64,000 nucleotides of DNA from an uncultured Lachnospiraceae bacterium (GCA_934351835.1 CAKRJP010000010.1:40854-104853); one strand, 5' to 3'; shown: positions 1 through 8,183, numbered from the stretch's first letter. Made by a program: numbers and translations. The notes: a model not told the origin generated them from the sequence alone.

Positions 1-60
1 CTTATCCATTTTATTGCTGATAACCTTACCAACACGGGTTTTTCTAAGATTTCTTTCCAC
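1..60 (-). CDS. rpsQ: 30S ribosomal protein S17, N-terminal part
   Basis: Only the first 20 codons are inside the window; the gene runs off the left edge. The peptide starts VERNLRKTRVGKVISNKMDK, typical of the S17 N-terminus. I place the start at a GTG (58-60) because a GGAAAGGAG ribosome binding site lies 9 nt upstream. S17 binds 16S rRNA early in 30S assembly. It follows rpmC in the usual S10-operon order. Confidence 0.9.
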   Translation of the reverse strand, partial: MERNLRKTRVGKVISNKMDK

Positions 61-85
61 AGTCTGTAACTCCTTTCCTGGATTC

Positions 86-289
86 CTACTGAGCTGCCTT
101 TTCAGTAATTACTGTCTGAATTCTGGCAATATTTCTTCTAACTTCTTTAATTCTGCTTGTATTGTCTAACTGATTTGTTGCGTTCTGGAATCTTAAATTA
201 AAGAGTTCCTTTTTAGCAGCTACTAATTCTTCATTCAGCTCTGCAGCTGATTTTGTCTTTAAATCTTCTACAAATGCATTAATTTTCAC
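86..289 (-). CDS. rpmC: 50S ribosomal protein L29
   Basis: Small protein of about 67 residues starting [14 protein letters not shown], with the L29 signature [21 protein letters not shown]29 sits near the peptide exit tunnel of the 50S subunit. An upstream in-frame GTG at 298 is possible, but AAGGCGGTGAT is spaced correctly for the GTG at 289, so I chose 289. The start overlaps the end of rplP by about 11 nt, implying translational coupling. Confidence 0.93.
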   Translation of the reverse strand: MKINAFVEDLKTKSAAELNEELVAAKKELFNLRFQNATNQLDNTSRIKEVRRNIARIQTVITEKAAQ

Positions 290-710
290 TGTTATCACCG
301 CCTTCTAAGTCTGCACGAGATACGATCTTACATTTACATGGTAACTTGTGCATAGCCAGACGTAACGCTTCTCTAGCGACCTCTTCCGGTACTCCGGCAA
401 GCTCGAACATTACACGTCCCGGCTTTACAACTGCTACCCAGTACTCCAGGTTACCTTTTCCTTTACCCATACGAACTTCTAACGGCTTATGCGTTACAGG
501 TTTGCTTGGGAAAATTTTAATCCATACTTTACCACCACGTTTGATGTAACGAGTCATCGCAACACGGGCAGCCTCAATCTGGTTAGAACGGATCCAGCAT
601 GGTTCCATTGCTACGATACCATACTCACCGTTTGTAATCTTATTTCCGCGAAGAGCTTTTCCCTTCATAGTACCACGGAACTGTTTACGACGTTTTACTC
701 TTTTTGGCAT
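279..710 (-). CDS. rplP: 50S ribosomal protein L16
   Basis: About 143 residues starting [19 protein letters not shown], with the L16 core [16 protein letters not shown] and a basic RMGKGKG segment. L16 contributes to the A-site and peptidyl transferase region of the 50S subunit. The usual homologue start is MPKRV, so I use 710 rather than the in-frame ATG at 716. It lies 9 nt after rpsC and overlaps rpmC. Confidence 0.95.
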   Translation of the reverse strand: MPKRVKRRKQFRGTMKGKALRGNKITNGEYGIVAMEPCWIRSNQIEAARVAMTRYIKRGGKVWIKIFPSKPVTHKPLEVRMGKGKGNLEYWVAVVKPGRVMFELAGVPEEVAREALRLAMHKLPCKCKIVSRADLEGGDNSEN

Positions 711-719
711 TAACATGAC

Positions 720-1373
720 TTATTTCTCTCCTTCCTTAACAACTTTTTCCGGAAGAACTTCGCCTTTGTAAATCCATACTTTAACACCAACTTTACCATA
801 AGTTGTGTTTGCCTCAGCGAATCCGTAATCAATATCTGCTCTCAGTGTCTGAAGAGGAATTGTTCCCTCACTGTAGAACTCTGTACGAGCCATATCAGCT
901 CCACCAAGTCTTCCTGATACAGAAGTCTTGATTCCAAGTGCTCCAGATTTCATAGTTCTTGACATGCAAGATTTCATAGCACGTCTGAATGAAATACGAT
1001 TTTCAAGCTGAGCAGCAATGTTCTCTGCTACTAACTGAGCATCTTTGTCTGGTCTCTTAACTTCTTTAATGTCAACGATTAACTTTTTGTCTGTAAACTG
1101 CTTTAATTCGCCTTTTACTTTCTCGATCTCTGAGCCGCCTTTTCCAATTACGACACCAGGTTTTGCTGTATAAATAGTAATCTTAACTCTATCAGATGCT
1201 CTTTCGATCTCCATTCTGGAAACGCCGGCACTGTATAATCTCTTCTTAAGATACTTTCTGATTTCATGGTCTTCTACTAAGTAGTCTGCGAAATCCTTTT
1301 CTGCATACCATTTGGAATCCCAGTCTTTGATAACGCCGACTCTTAAGCCATGAGGATTAACTTTCTGTCCCAT
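720..1373 (-). CDS. rpsC: 30S ribosomal protein S3
   Basis: 217 residues beginning [20 protein letters not shown]. The KH-domain loop [14 protein letters not shown] is visible in the first half, and the C-terminal domain has ISFRRAMKS and [17 protein letters not shown]3 forms part of the mRNA entry site of the 30S head. It is in the normal S10-operon place, 11 nt after rplV. Length fits the family. Confidence 0.96.
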   Translation of the reverse strand: MGQKVNPHGLRVGVIKDWDSKWYAEKDFADYLVEDHEIRKYLKKRLYSAGVSRMEIERASDRVKITIYTAKPGVVIGKGGSEIEKVKGELKQFTDKKLIVDIKEVKRPDKDAQLVAENIAAQLENRISFRRAMKSCMSRTMKSGALGIKTSVSGRLGGADMARTEFYSEGTIPLQTLRADIDYGFAEANTTYGKVGVKVWIYKGEVLPEKVVKEGEK

Positions 1374-1384
1374 GATTGTCCTCC

Positions 1385-1771
1385 TTATCTTTCATCAAGC
1401 ACAAGTGTAATGTGGCTCATTCTCTTCTCGATTCTGTAAGCTCTACCCTGCGCTCTAGGTCTGATTCTCTTCATTGTTGGTCCTTTATTTGCATAAGCCT
1501 CTGCAATATAAAGGTTCTCGGCGCTCATACCGTTGTTATTCTCAGCATTTGCGATTGCTGACTCTAATAATTTCTTTATGATACTAGAAGCATATCTTGG
1601 ATTGTATGTTAAAATTCCAAGTGCTGTTGTTACATCTTTACCTCTGATAGCATCCAATACATAGCATGCTTTCTGAACAGAAACTCTTGCATAAGATAAC
1701 TTTGCTGAAGGTCTTGTATCTTTGTTCGCGTTTCTTTCTCTCTTGATTTGGGATCTATGTCCTTTAGCCAT
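1385..1771 (-). CDS. rplV: 50S ribosomal protein L22
   Basis: 128 residues starting [14 protein letters not shown]. The core [20 protein letters not shown] and the C-terminal [14 protein letters not shown] are typical of L22, whose loop lines the peptide exit tunnel. It lies between rpsS and rpsC in standard S10-operon order. The Lys/Arg-rich N-terminal extension is common in Lachnospiraceae homologues. Confidence 0.95.
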   Translation of the reverse strand: MAKGHRSQIKRERNANKDTRPSAKLSYARVSVQKACYVLDAIRGKDVTTALGILTYNPRYASSIIKKLLESAIANAENNNGMSAENLYIAEAYANKGPTMKRIRPRAQGRAYRIEKRMSHITLVLDER

Positions 1772-1797
1772 GGATGAACCCTCCTTTCACAGTGTAA

Positions 1798-2079
1798 TTA
1801 TCTAACTCTTGATTTCTTTTCGTCTTTTCCATGTCCTCTGTATGTTCTGGTAGCTACGAACTCTCCAAGTTTGTGTCCTACCATATCATCAGTAACGTAT
1901 ACAGGTACATGTCTTCTTCCGTCATGAACTGCAATTGTATGTCCGATCATACTTGGGAAGATTGTTGAACGACGAGACCATGTCTTGATTACTGACTTGT
2001 CTCCAGATGCGTTCATTGCATCAACCTTCTTAAGCAGGCTTGCGTCTGCGAATGGTCCTTTTTTAACTGAACGTGCCAT
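1798..2079 (-). CDS. rpsS: 30S ribosomal protein S19
   Basis: 93 residues, [20 protein letters not shown], with the S19 motifs [22 protein letters not shown] and HKLGEF followed by TRTYRGH. S19 makes a complex with S13 in the 30S head and contacts the A-site finger. A GGAGG-type ribosome binding site sits just upstream. Standard position between rplB and rplV. Confidence 0.96.
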   Translation of the reverse strand: MARSVKKGPFADASLLKKVDAMNASGDKSVIKTWSRRSTIFPSMIGHTIAVHDGRRHVPVYVTDDMVGHKLGEFVATRTYRGHGKDEKKSRVR

Positions 2080-2102
2080 AGGTTCTAACCTCCTCGTAAT
2101 TA

Positions 2103-2945
2103 TTATTTAATTGCTTTACCATCTCTTCTTCTTACAATCATCTTGTTAGAAGCCTTATTTTTCTTTCTTGTCTTAAGTCCAAGTGCTGGTTTACCCCAAG
2201 GTGTTGACGGACCCGGACGACCGATTCCTGTCTTACCTTCACCACCACCATGCGGATGGTCATTCGGGTTCATAACAGAACCACGAACTGTAGGTCTGAT
2301 TCCCATGTGACGTTTACGTCCTGCTTTACCAATGTTGATCAGGTTGTGATCTCCATTTCCTACAACTCCGATTGAAGCTCTACACTCGATCGGAACCATT
2401 CTCATCTCTCCTGATGGAAGACGAAGTGTTGCATATTTACCTTCTTTAGCCATTAACTGAGCACTGTTACCAGCTGAACGAACTAACTGTCCGCCTTTTC
2501 CTGGATGAAGCTCTACGTTGTGTACCTGAGTACCTACCGGAATCTGTGAAAGTGGAAGGCAGTTTCCTACTCTTACCTCGGCCTCCGGACCGTTCATAAC
2601 TTTCATTCCATCTGTTAATCCCTGTGGTGCAAGGATGTATGCTTTCTCACCATCTTCATAGCAGATCAGAGCGATGTTTGCTGTTCTGTTCGGATCATAC
2701 TCAATACCGATTACTGTAGCAGCGATTCCATCTTTTCTTCTCTTGAAGTCGATAATTCTATATTTTTTCTTAGCTCCGCCTCCGCGGTGTCTAACTGTAA
2801 TTTTTCCTTGGTTATTACGTCCTGCCTGTCTGCTCTTTGGAGCTAACAAAGACTTCTCTGGTGTTGTCTTAGTGATTTCTGAGAAATCAGAACCAGTCAT
2901 CTGTCTTCTGGAAGGCGTATATGGGTTATATGTCTTAATTCCCAT
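2103..2945 (-). CDS. rplB: 50S ribosomal protein L2
   Basis: About 280 residues starting [20 protein letters not shown]. Landmark segments are [20 protein letters not shown], the central [19 protein letters not shown], and the C-terminal [14 protein letters not shown], which carries the conserved histidine region near the peptidyl transferase centre. An upstream in-frame start (2963) exists, but AAAGGAG is placed for the ATG at 2945. It is preceded by an unusually long, structured gap. Confidence 0.96.
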   Translation of the reverse strand: MGIKTYNPYTPSRRQMTGSDFSEITKTTPEKSLLAPKSRQAGRNNQGKITVRHRGGGAKKKYRIIDFKRRKDGIAATVIGIEYDPNRTANIALICYEDGEKAYILAPQGLTDGMKVMNGPEAEVRVGNCLPLSQIPVGTQVHNVELHPGKGGQLVRSAGNSAQLMAKEGKYATLRLPSGEMRMVPIECRASIGVVGNGDHNLINIGKAGRKRHMGIRPTVRGSVMNPNDHPHGGGEGKTGIGRPGPSTPWGKPALGLKTRKKNKASNKMIVRRRDGKAIK

Positions 2946-3001
2946 GGTTGCTTCTCCTTTCAAAACTGTTTATTATCACGGTTGCTATCCGTATGCATTG
3001 A

Positions 3002-3080
3002 ACACTTGGCGAGGTCTCTCACGAGCTTAGTGTGAAAGCACACCCCGGTACTTAGCGAGGTTCTTCACGAGCTTTAGTAC
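3002..3080 (-). repeat. Two tandem RNA-type hairpins in the rplW-rplB gap
   Basis: The gap between rplW and rplB (2946-3112) is about 167 nt, far longer than the other spacings in this operon. It holds two similar units, 3002-3033 and 3048-3080. On the transcribed strand both read AAGCTCGTGA, then a short variable loop, then ACCTCGC and AAG. The flanking arms differ in sequence but still pair: ACACT with AGTGT in one copy and GTACT with AGTAC in the other. Between them, 3030-3044 can form a small GTGTG/CACAC hairpin. The change of both stem strands together suggests a conserved RNA structure. Function unknown; a ribosomal-protein or processing site is possible. Confidence 0.6.
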
Positions 3081-3112
3081 AGGTGGTGTTTCCTCGATGT
3101 GCTCTTAAGATC

Positions 3113-3418
3113 TTACAATCCTGCGAAGATCTCGATATCAGCACTGTCCTCTGTTAACTGAACAATTGCTTTCTTTGTCTTAGCTGTTGTACCAAACTTG
3201 TATGTTCCACGAATTCTTTTTTTCTTACCGTCGCAGTTCATTGTGTTTACGCTTGCTACTTTTGTTCCTTCGAACATTTTCTCTACAGCTTCTTTAACCT
3301 GAGACTTTGTTGCTTCCGGGTGAACAAGGAATGTATATTTCTTTTCTCCCATAAGATCCATTGTCTTCTCTGTTACAACTGGTTTAAGGATTACATCATA
3401 ATATTGAACGTTAGCCAT
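3113..3418 (-). CDS. rplW: 50S ribosomal protein L23
   Basis: 101 residues, MANVQYYDVILKPVVTEKTM, with FLVHPEATKSQVKEAVEKMF and NTMNCDGKKKRIRGTYKFG, the L23 pattern. L23 lies at the exit of the peptide tunnel and docks trigger factor and SRP. Its start overlaps the stop of rplD by 1 nt, so translation is probably coupled. Confidence 0.95.
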   Translation of the reverse strand: MANVQYYDVILKPVVTEKTMDLMGEKKYTFLVHPEATKSQVKEAVEKMFEGTKVASVNTMNCDGKKKRIRGTYKFGTTAKTKKAIVQLTEDSADIEIFAGL

Positions 3419-4038
3419 TATGCGTACACCTCCTCGATATTAGCAACAGCAGCTTTTGTTGCGATTACTGTGTTGTATTTCAGAACATCAAATACATTGA
3501 TTGTGTTAGTCTTTGCAGTCTTAACATCAGCAATGTTTCTTGCAGAAAGTTCTGCATTTACATTTCCATCTTCTAATACAACTAATGCTTTATTTACATC
3601 TAAATTCTTAAGAACTTTTGCAAAATTCTTTGTCTTAGCTTCATCAAAGTTCAGCTCATCGATTACGATAAATTTCTTCTCTTCAACTTTAGCTGTGAGT
3701 GCAGATTTAAGAGCTGCTCTCTTCTCTTTCTTATTCATCTTGAATGAATAATCTCTCGGAACCGGTGCGAATACCATTCCGCCGCCTGTCCACTGTGGAG
3801 CTCTTGTAGAACCCTGTCTTGCATGACCTGTTCCTTTCTGTCTCCATGGTTTTCTTCCTCCGCCAGATACTTCAGAACGAGTCTTAGCTTTCTGTGTTCC
3901 CTGACGTTTATTTGCAAGCTGGTTTACAACTGCCATGTGTACTAAGTGTTCGTTAACCTCAACACCAAATACCGCATCACTTAAATCGATTGTTCCAACT
4001 TCTTTACCTTCGATATTATAAACGGATACGTTTGCCAT
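3418..4038 (-). CDS. rplD: 50S ribosomal protein L4
   Basis: 206 residues, MANVSVYNIEGKEVGTIDLS. The extended tunnel loop is seen in GGGRKPWRQKGTGHARQGS and the following RAPQWTGGGMVFAP. The C-terminal globular part includes ALVVLEDGN. L4 lines the exit tunnel, and in many bacteria it represses its own S10 operon by binding the leader; the long structured leader upstream of rpsJ makes that plausible here. Standard length. Confidence 0.95.
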   Translation of the reverse strand: MANVSVYNIEGKEVGTIDLSDAVFGVEVNEHLVHMAVVNQLANKRQGTQKAKTRSEVSGGGRKPWRQKGTGHARQGSTRAPQWTGGGMVFAPVPRDYSFKMNKKEKRAALKSALTAKVEEKKFIVIDELNFDEAKTKNFAKVLKNLDVNKALVVLEDGNVNAELSARNIADVKTAKTNTINVFDVLKYNTVIATKAAVANIEEVYA

Positions 4039-4067
4039 CTCTAGTTTCCTCCTTCCTTCGTCAAAGC

Positions 4068-4748
4068 TTAGATAGATTTTACAGCTTCTTTAATAGTTAC
4101 TAAAGATTTCTTAGGTCCCGGTACAGATCCTTTTACCAGAAGCAGATTGTTCTCAGCATCTACGCGAACAACTTCAAGATTCTGAATTGTAATCTTCTTG
4201 CTTCCCATGTGTCCAGGCATCTTCTTTCCTTTGAATACTTTACTCGGATCAGAAGCAGCACCGTTAGATCCCTGATGACGATGGAATTTAGAACCATGTG
4301 TCATAGGTCCTCTGTGCTGGTTATGTCTCTTAATAGCACCCTGGAATCCTTTACCTTTTGAAATTGCTGTAGCATCAACTTTGTCTCCGGTTTCAAATAC
4401 ATCAACTTTGATTTCCTGACCAAGTGTGTACTCGCTTGCATTCTCAAATTTGAACTCTCTTACATATCTTTTACCTGTTACACCAGCTTTAGCAAAATGT
4501 CCCTGCTCTGCTTTTGTAACTCCGTGACGATGAGCGATTTCTTTCTTTCCGCTCTTGTCTTTGTTGATGATCTTGTCTTTCTTATCAACGAAGCCAACCT
4601 GCACAGCCTCATAACCATCGTTCTCTGCTGTCTTAACCTGTGTTACATAACAAGGTCCAGCCTGAAGAACAGTTACAGGTGTCAGTGTTCCATCTTCATC
4701 GAAGATCTGAGTCATTCCGACTTTTGTAGCTAAGATAGCTTTCTTCAT
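4068..4748 (-). CDS. rplC: 50S ribosomal protein L3
   Basis: 226 residues, [20 protein letters not shown]. The central loop with [19 protein letters not shown] and [15 protein letters not shown] is the L3 signature that reaches toward the peptidyl transferase centre. The preceding gap to rpsJ is about 130 nt with hairpins. The ribosome binding site is GGAGGTAATCATA before the ATG. Confidence 0.95.
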   Translation of the reverse strand: MKKAILATKVGMTQIFDEDGTLTPVTVLQAGPCYVTQVKTAENDGYEAVQVGFVDKKDKIINKDKSGKKEIAHRHGVTKAEQGHFAKAGVTGKRYVREFKFENASEYTLGQEIKVDVFETGDKVDATAISKGKGFQGAIKRHNQHRGPMTHGSKFHRHQGSNGAASDPSKVFKGKKMPGHMGSKKITIQNLEVVRVDAENNLLLVKGSVPGPKKSLVTIKEAVKSI

Positions 4749-4879
4749 TATGATTACCTCCTGTGATTTACAGCGGAACGCCTGTGGCGTTCATCCTAAA
4801 TGTAGGAATACTGCATTTTTATTATTTTTCGCTCTTTCGAGCTTTGAATAGTCAGCACCAGGTTTTTTATCGCCAATGC
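4749..4879 (-). other. Structured gap between rpsJ and rplC
   Basis: This 131-nt spacer is longer than usual inside an S10 operon. On the transcribed strand it can form GCTC-GAAA-GAGC (a GNRA-type tetraloop), TCCTA-CATT-TAGGA and GAACGCC-ACA-GGCGTTC, the last just before the rplC ribosome binding site. No T-run follows any stem, so these are not intrinsic terminators. They could be processing sites or a translational control element for rplC. I see no reading frame. Confidence 0.45.
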
Positions 4880-5197
4880 TTACTTATTCTTCATCTTGAT
4901 ATCAATATATACACCAGCTGGCATTTCCAGTCTTGACAGTGCATCAACTGTCTTCTGTGTTGGTGTGATGATATCGATCAGTCTCTTATGAGTTCTCTGC
5001 TCAAACTGTTCTCTGGAATCTTTGTATTTGTGAACAGCTCTTAAGATTGTTACAACTTCTTTTTTAGTTGGAAGTGGTACCGGTCCGCTCACCTGTGATC
5101 CAGTTTTCTTTACAGTTTCGATAATTTTCTTAGCGGATGCATCTACTAACTGATGATCATACGCCTTCAATGTGATTCTCATTACTTGACTTGCCAT
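4880..5197 (-). CDS. rpsJ: 30S ribosomal protein S10
   Basis: 105 residues, [20 protein letters not shown], with [19 protein letters not shown] and [20 protein letters not shown], the classic S10 (NusE) sequence. S10 acts in the 30S head and as a partner of NusB/NusG in antitermination. It is the first gene of the operon. A GGAGGC ribosome binding site precedes the ATG. Confidence 0.96.
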   Translation of the reverse strand: MASQVMRITLKAYDHQLVDASAKKIIETVKKTGSQVSGPVPLPTKKEVVTILRAVHKYKDSREQFEQRTHKRLIDIITPTQKTVDALSRLEMPAGVYIDIKMKNK

Positions 5198-5425
5198 AAA
5201 AATAGCCGCCTCCTTTTCGTACTTTTCATTTCAGTACGACAAGTGGTGACTGTACACTCTCCCGTGTGTGTCCGTCGCGGCTCACACGTTGTTACCACAT
5301 TCCAGTGGCCGTTATAGTAGTTTCGTACAGTGACTTGTCGCCAGTTTCCTAACTTGACATTCGCTCCACGGAAAACCTACCAATATGGTAGCAACCTCAC
5401 GCTTCTACGCTATCAATGTCACAGC
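5198..5425 (-). promoter_or_regulatory. S10 operon 5' leader, structured
   Basis: About 225 nt separates the predicted transcription start from rpsJ. The leader is GC-rich compared with the promoter. Possible pairings include CGTGTG with CACACG around 5262-5290 and other stems near 5320-5345. Bacterial S10 operons are often controlled by L4 or another r-protein binding such a leader. I cannot assign it to a named leader family by eye, and I see no clear intrinsic terminator inside it. Confidence 0.5.
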
Positions 5426-5431
5426 TTTTTT

Positions 5432-5460
5432 AGTATAAACGATTCATCTCTATTTTGCAA
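5432..5460 (-). promoter_or_regulatory. S10 operon promoter
   Basis: On the minus strand, -35 TTGCAA (5455-5460) and -10 TATACT (5432-5437) are separated by exactly 17 bp, a near-consensus sigma-A promoter. It directs transcription into the S10 leader. The -10 is followed by an A-run. Confidence 0.8.
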
Positions 5461-5516
5461 CCACTTTTTATAATTTATTGTACTTTTTTCAATACAAAAT
5501 TATTTCATATATTTTA

Positions 5517-5545
5517 TTGACACCGCTTTCAAAAAATGCTATATT
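5517..5545 (+). promoter_or_regulatory. Sigma-A promoter for a short plus-strand transcript
   Basis: TTGACA (5517-5522) and TATATT (5540-5545) are 17 bp apart, a consensus-grade promoter pointing right. No gene starts soon after; the first feature downstream is a terminator hairpin about 30 nt beyond the start point. The target is either a short RNA or the distant eamA gene. Confidence 0.7.
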
Positions 5546-5551
5546 TAATTC

Positions 5552-5610
5552 GACTTAAATAATTTATTGAAACCAATGGCGGTTTTTCCTTAGGGAGAAG
5601 CCGCCTTTTT
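5552..5610 (+). ncRNA. Candidate short RNA ending in a terminator
   Basis: A transcript from the promoter at 5517-5545 would start near 5552. It would meet a terminator at 5578-5610: a GGCGG arm, a CCGCC arm with G-U pairs between, then TTTTT. The RNA would be about 60 nt with no reading frame. GACTTAA near its start is complementary to TTAAGTC just past the terminator (about 5621-5627), so an alternative fold could compete with termination. It may be an attenuator leader or a small RNA; no family recognised. Confidence 0.5.
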
Positions 5611-5638
5611 CATTATCAAATTAAGTCAAACCAATGTT

Positions 5639-5782
5639 GGTTGTTATTGCAGTTATTTCGCTACAGTCTACTTCCCCCAAAAGTATTCTGTAGCAAGAAA
5701 CTCCAATTTTATATATACATCCTCGTAAAGAGGAGCATTCCCCAGCTTTGTATATTATATAAGCTAAACTGCAATGCAACAA
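5639..5782. ncRNA. Structured non-coding segment with its own minus-strand promoter
   Basis: GTTG..ATTGCAGTT near 5639-5655 is complementary to AACTGCAATGCAAC at 5767-5780, closing a domain of about 140 nt. Inside are GCTACAG/CTGTAGC with ACTT/AAGT nested, CCTC-GTAAA-GAGG, and AT-rich arms. On the minus strand TTGTTG (5777-5782) and TATAAT (5754-5759) with 17 bp spacing form a good promoter, so a minus-strand RNA would start near 5747. No convincing minus-strand terminator follows, so it could also be a distal S10 promoter. Unknown family. Confidence 0.45.
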
Positions 5783-5804
5783 AAAAACCTCTCAATGACA
5801 TACC

Positions 5805-5852
5805 AAAAAGAAAGGGCACGACATATACACGTATGTCGTGCCCTTTCTTTTT
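5805..5852. terminator. Bidirectional terminator, 21-bp stem
   Basis: Arms 5805-5825 and 5832-5852 pair perfectly over 21 bp around a 6-nt loop, with A-run and T-run at the ends. It can stop transcription in both directions. It separates the non-coding RNA region from eamA. Confidence 0.85.
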
Positions 5853-5862
5853 CCCTTTTAAT

Positions 5863-5890
5863 ACTATATAATATTCCTATATTATATAGT
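5863..5890. promoter_or_regulatory. Perfect 12-bp inverted repeat upstream of eamA
   Basis: ACTATATAATAT (5863-5874), TCCT, and ATATTATATAGT (5879-5890) form a perfect palindrome. It contains TATAAT-like sequence, so it probably overlaps the -10 region of the eamA promoter. Position and symmetry suggest a repressor operator. The regulator is unknown. Confidence 0.55.
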
Positions 5891-5921
5891 AGAAACTCAT
5901 TTTTACACAAGGAGGCATTCG

Positions 5922-6824
5922 ATGAATTCCGATTTTAAAAATTACTTATATGTTTTCATTGCAGGAACTTTATGGGGCACCGTCAGCATTTTTGTAAAAT
6001 CTATGCAGGGCGCCGGTTCCAATAATTATTACACAAGTTTCTTACGTGTCTTTATCGGTTTCATCCTGCTAGCACTTCTCACATTATATAAGGAAGGATT
6101 CAAAGCGTTCTACATCAACCGGCAAACACTGATCTCCTGTATTTTGCTCGGCATTTTCACGCAAGGACTATTCAATCTTACATATAGTACTTCCATTAAT
6201 TATATTGGTGCCTCCCTCGGTGCAGTGCTTCTTTACACAGCTCCGTTATTTACCACGATTTTTTCTTACTTTCTTTTCAAAGAGAAAATCACCTATTTCA
6301 AATTGATTGCTCTCTTTGTAAATATCCTGGGTTGTGCTTTCACCATTACCGGTGGACATTTTTCATCTGTCACCTTTAATACAAAAGGAGTCTTCATCGG
6401 AATCGCTGCCGGATTTTTCTATTCCCTCGCAGCTATTTTCGGCAGATACACCGCTGGGCAGGCATCTTCTCTGGTAGTAACTACTTACAACTTTTTATTT
6501 GCCAGCCTCTTTTTAGGAATTTCACTGAGACCTTGGCATTCTGTTTCCGATCCTCTGAACGCAAAATTGTTGCTTTTGGGTCTCGGATACGCAATCATCC
6601 CAACCGCTCTGGCGTATCTGATATACTTCACAGGTGTCCAAAGGATCAAGGAAACCAGCAAGGTTCCTATCGCCGCTTCTATCGAGACAGTCTCCGCCAC
6701 TCTCGTCGGAATCTTTATATTCCACGAATCTCTCGGAATCGGAAATTTACTCGGAATTGTTCTGGTCCTTTCTTCCATCGTCATTATGAATTTGAATTTC
6801 CAAAAATTTTCCGAAATATCCTGA
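5922..6824 (+). CDS. EamA/DMT-family transporter
   Basis: 300 residues with about ten hydrophobic segments in two homologous halves, as in drug/metabolite transporters (EamA, RhaT-like). The first half starts NYLYVFIAGTLWGTVSIFVK; the second includes GVFIGIAAGFFYSLAAIFGRY. A clear AAGGAGG site precedes the ATG. The substrate cannot be told from sequence; family members export amino acids, purines or cofactor-like solutes. It is a single gene between a 21-bp terminator and a second hairpin. The palindrome upstream hints at repression by a dimeric regulator. Confidence 0.85.
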   Translation: MNSDFKNYLYVFIAGTLWGTVSIFVKSMQGAGSNNYYTSFLRVFIGFILLALLTLYKEGFKAFYINRQTLISCILLGIFTQGLFNLTYSTSINYIGASLGAVLLYTAPLFTTIFSYFLFKEKITYFKLIALFVNILGCAFTITGGHFSSVTFNTKGVFIGIAAGFFYSLAAIFGRYTAGQASSLVVTTYNFLFASLFLGISLRPWHSVSDPLNAKLLLLGLGYAIIPTALAYLIYFTGVQRIKETSKVPIAASIETVSATLVGIFIFHESLGIGNLLGIVLVLSSIVIMNLNFQKFSEIS

Positions 6825-6830
6825 TAGTCC

Positions 6831-6858
6831 AAAGACCGATGTTCTCGCATCGGTCTTT
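6831..6858. terminator. Bidirectional terminator between eamA and prdE
   Basis: AAAGACCGATG and CATCGGTCTTT pair perfectly around TTCTCG. It ends the convergent eamA and prd transcripts. Confidence 0.85.
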
Positions 6859-6870
6859 TCTATACTTTTA

Positions 6871-7347
6871 TTATTTCTTACTATCTTTTGCGCGCATCTT
6901 TAATTTCAACATCGCCGCAACTTTTTTGCAGTCCATCTCGTCCACCGCATTTTCTCCAACTACATTCGTCTCCACGCCATCTGTACTTTTATTGATATCC
7001 CGGATTCCATCCAGATATTCATTGGTAACTACAAATTGTCCAACAGTTCCGCTAAAACAAAGTCCTGTCACACAAATATTTCTTTTTCCAAGCTGTTCAC
7101 AGGTATTCGCATAATCTACATTACTGTTTCCCCATCCATCTGAGGAAATAATCACACCGTCTGCCCGCATCGCTTCGGCCCAGACCGCAGCCCTTGTCCC
7201 CACAAGAATCTTATCTTTTTGATCATCCGGTGTTCCTACCAGCATCACTCCCAACAGATCAAAATCTTCATCCGAAGATACAACATCCAAAAGAGGGTCT
7301 CTAAAATGATGAAGCGAAGTTTCTTTTGTCGATGGTCCTATTCCCAT
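6871..7347 (-). CDS. prdE: D-proline reductase accessory protein PrdE
   Basis: 158 residues. The whole protein aligns with the C-terminal, post-cleavage part of PrdA: it begins MGIGPSTKE where PrdA reads CIGPASKE immediately at its pyruvoyl-forming cysteine. Shared blocks include LLGVMLVGTP, DGVIISSDGWGNSNVDYA and EQLGKRNICVTGLCFSG. It lacks the cysteine and so cannot form a pyruvoyl group by itself. It lies 12 nt after prdD and is the last gene of the prd transcript. The family is known from Clostridioides and Clostridium prd operons; the exact role is not established. Confidence 0.85.
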   Translation of the reverse strand: MGIGPSTKETSLHHFRDPLLDVVSSDEDFDLLGVMLVGTPDDQKDKILVGTRAAVWAEAMRADGVIISSDGWGNSNVDYANTCEQLGKRNICVTGLCFSGTVGQFVVTNEYLDGIRDINKSTDGVETNVVGENAVDEMDCKKVAAMLKLKMRAKDSKK

Positions 7348-7359
7348 AACCTTCCCCCC

Positions 7360-8124
7360 TTATTGCATAGACCGGATAATTCCATCCCGGTATTCATTTG
7401 GTGTTACTAAAATTGGCATATTTCCCATATCAATGATCGACTTGCCCCCTTCGACCCCCGAAGGTTCATTTGAAAACAAATGGGTATCGTACATCGCGCC
7501 CTGCCCGGCAACCTGTTTGATAATCAGTACTTTCTTCTTCCCGGGTCTCGACACATCATGATACTCGTGGCGTTCTGTACATTCATTTCCATGGAATTTC
7601 TTTAACTGATCTCTGAACTCTTGCACAAATTCATCGCACAGTCGGTGAGCTGCCGTTGGACCCTCTCGTTTCTGCCCCATACCTTCTTTCAGGATCACAT
7701 CAAAAGATATAATATAATCATCTACTCCCGGTGTACCTGCTCTGCCCGATACCATCTGGTCTTTTAAAATTCCTTCAGAAGATCCAAATTCATGGCATTG
7801 CTTTCCATTGGTATCCACACCCGTCAGTAAAACATAGACTCCCGTCAAAGTATGAGTAATCCCTTCTCCCAGTACTCCCAATACTTTTGTTGATATCGGA
7901 ATGATGTCCATGATTGTATTTGTCCACACTTCCCGCTCATCCGGCTTTATAATCTTCACGTCAACAGATTCTATACATTCTTCCAACTCAGCCAGCTTTT
8001 TATATGTTTCGTTCGCAATTGTCATATGTCCATCTGCAGTCACGCGATTTTTGTCGCCCCATTCTACCTCATTTATATGGAAGGCTTTGATCACCAATTT
8101 TCTTAAATCGATTTCTTTTTCCAA
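7360..8124 (-). CDS. prdD: D-proline reductase accessory protein PrdD
   Basis: 254 residues, matching the middle (alpha-side) part of PrdA: DIIPISTKVLGVLGEGI, VYVLLTGVDTNGKQC, FGSSEGILKDQMVSGRAG, RRPGKKK-like SRPGKKKVLIIKQVAGQGA, and a C-terminus DGIIRSMQ that stops just where PrdA has its cleavage cysteine. Together with PrdE it is a split, non-cleaved PrdA paralogue. The start is probably TTG (8124) after GAGGTG. A terminator separates it from prdB, so it may depend on read-through or on a weak promoter overlapping the terminator. Confidence 0.85.
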   Translation of the reverse strand: MEKEIDLRKLVIKAFHINEVEWGDKNRVTADGHMTIANETYKKLAELEECIESVDVKIIKPDEREVWTNTIMDIIPISTKVLGVLGEGITHTLTGVYVLLTGVDTNGKQCHEFGSSEGILKDQMVSGRAGTPGVDDYIISFDVILKEGMGQKREGPTAAHRLCDEFVQEFRDQLKKFHGNECTERHEYHDVSRPGKKKVLIIKQVAGQGAMYDTHLFSNEPSGVEGGKSIIDMGNMPILVTPNEYRDGIIRSMQ

Positions 8125-8183
8125 ATCCTTTTCGCACCTCGCTTCCGAATTTTCAACTTTTCTACATTTGCCTATAGTATAAC

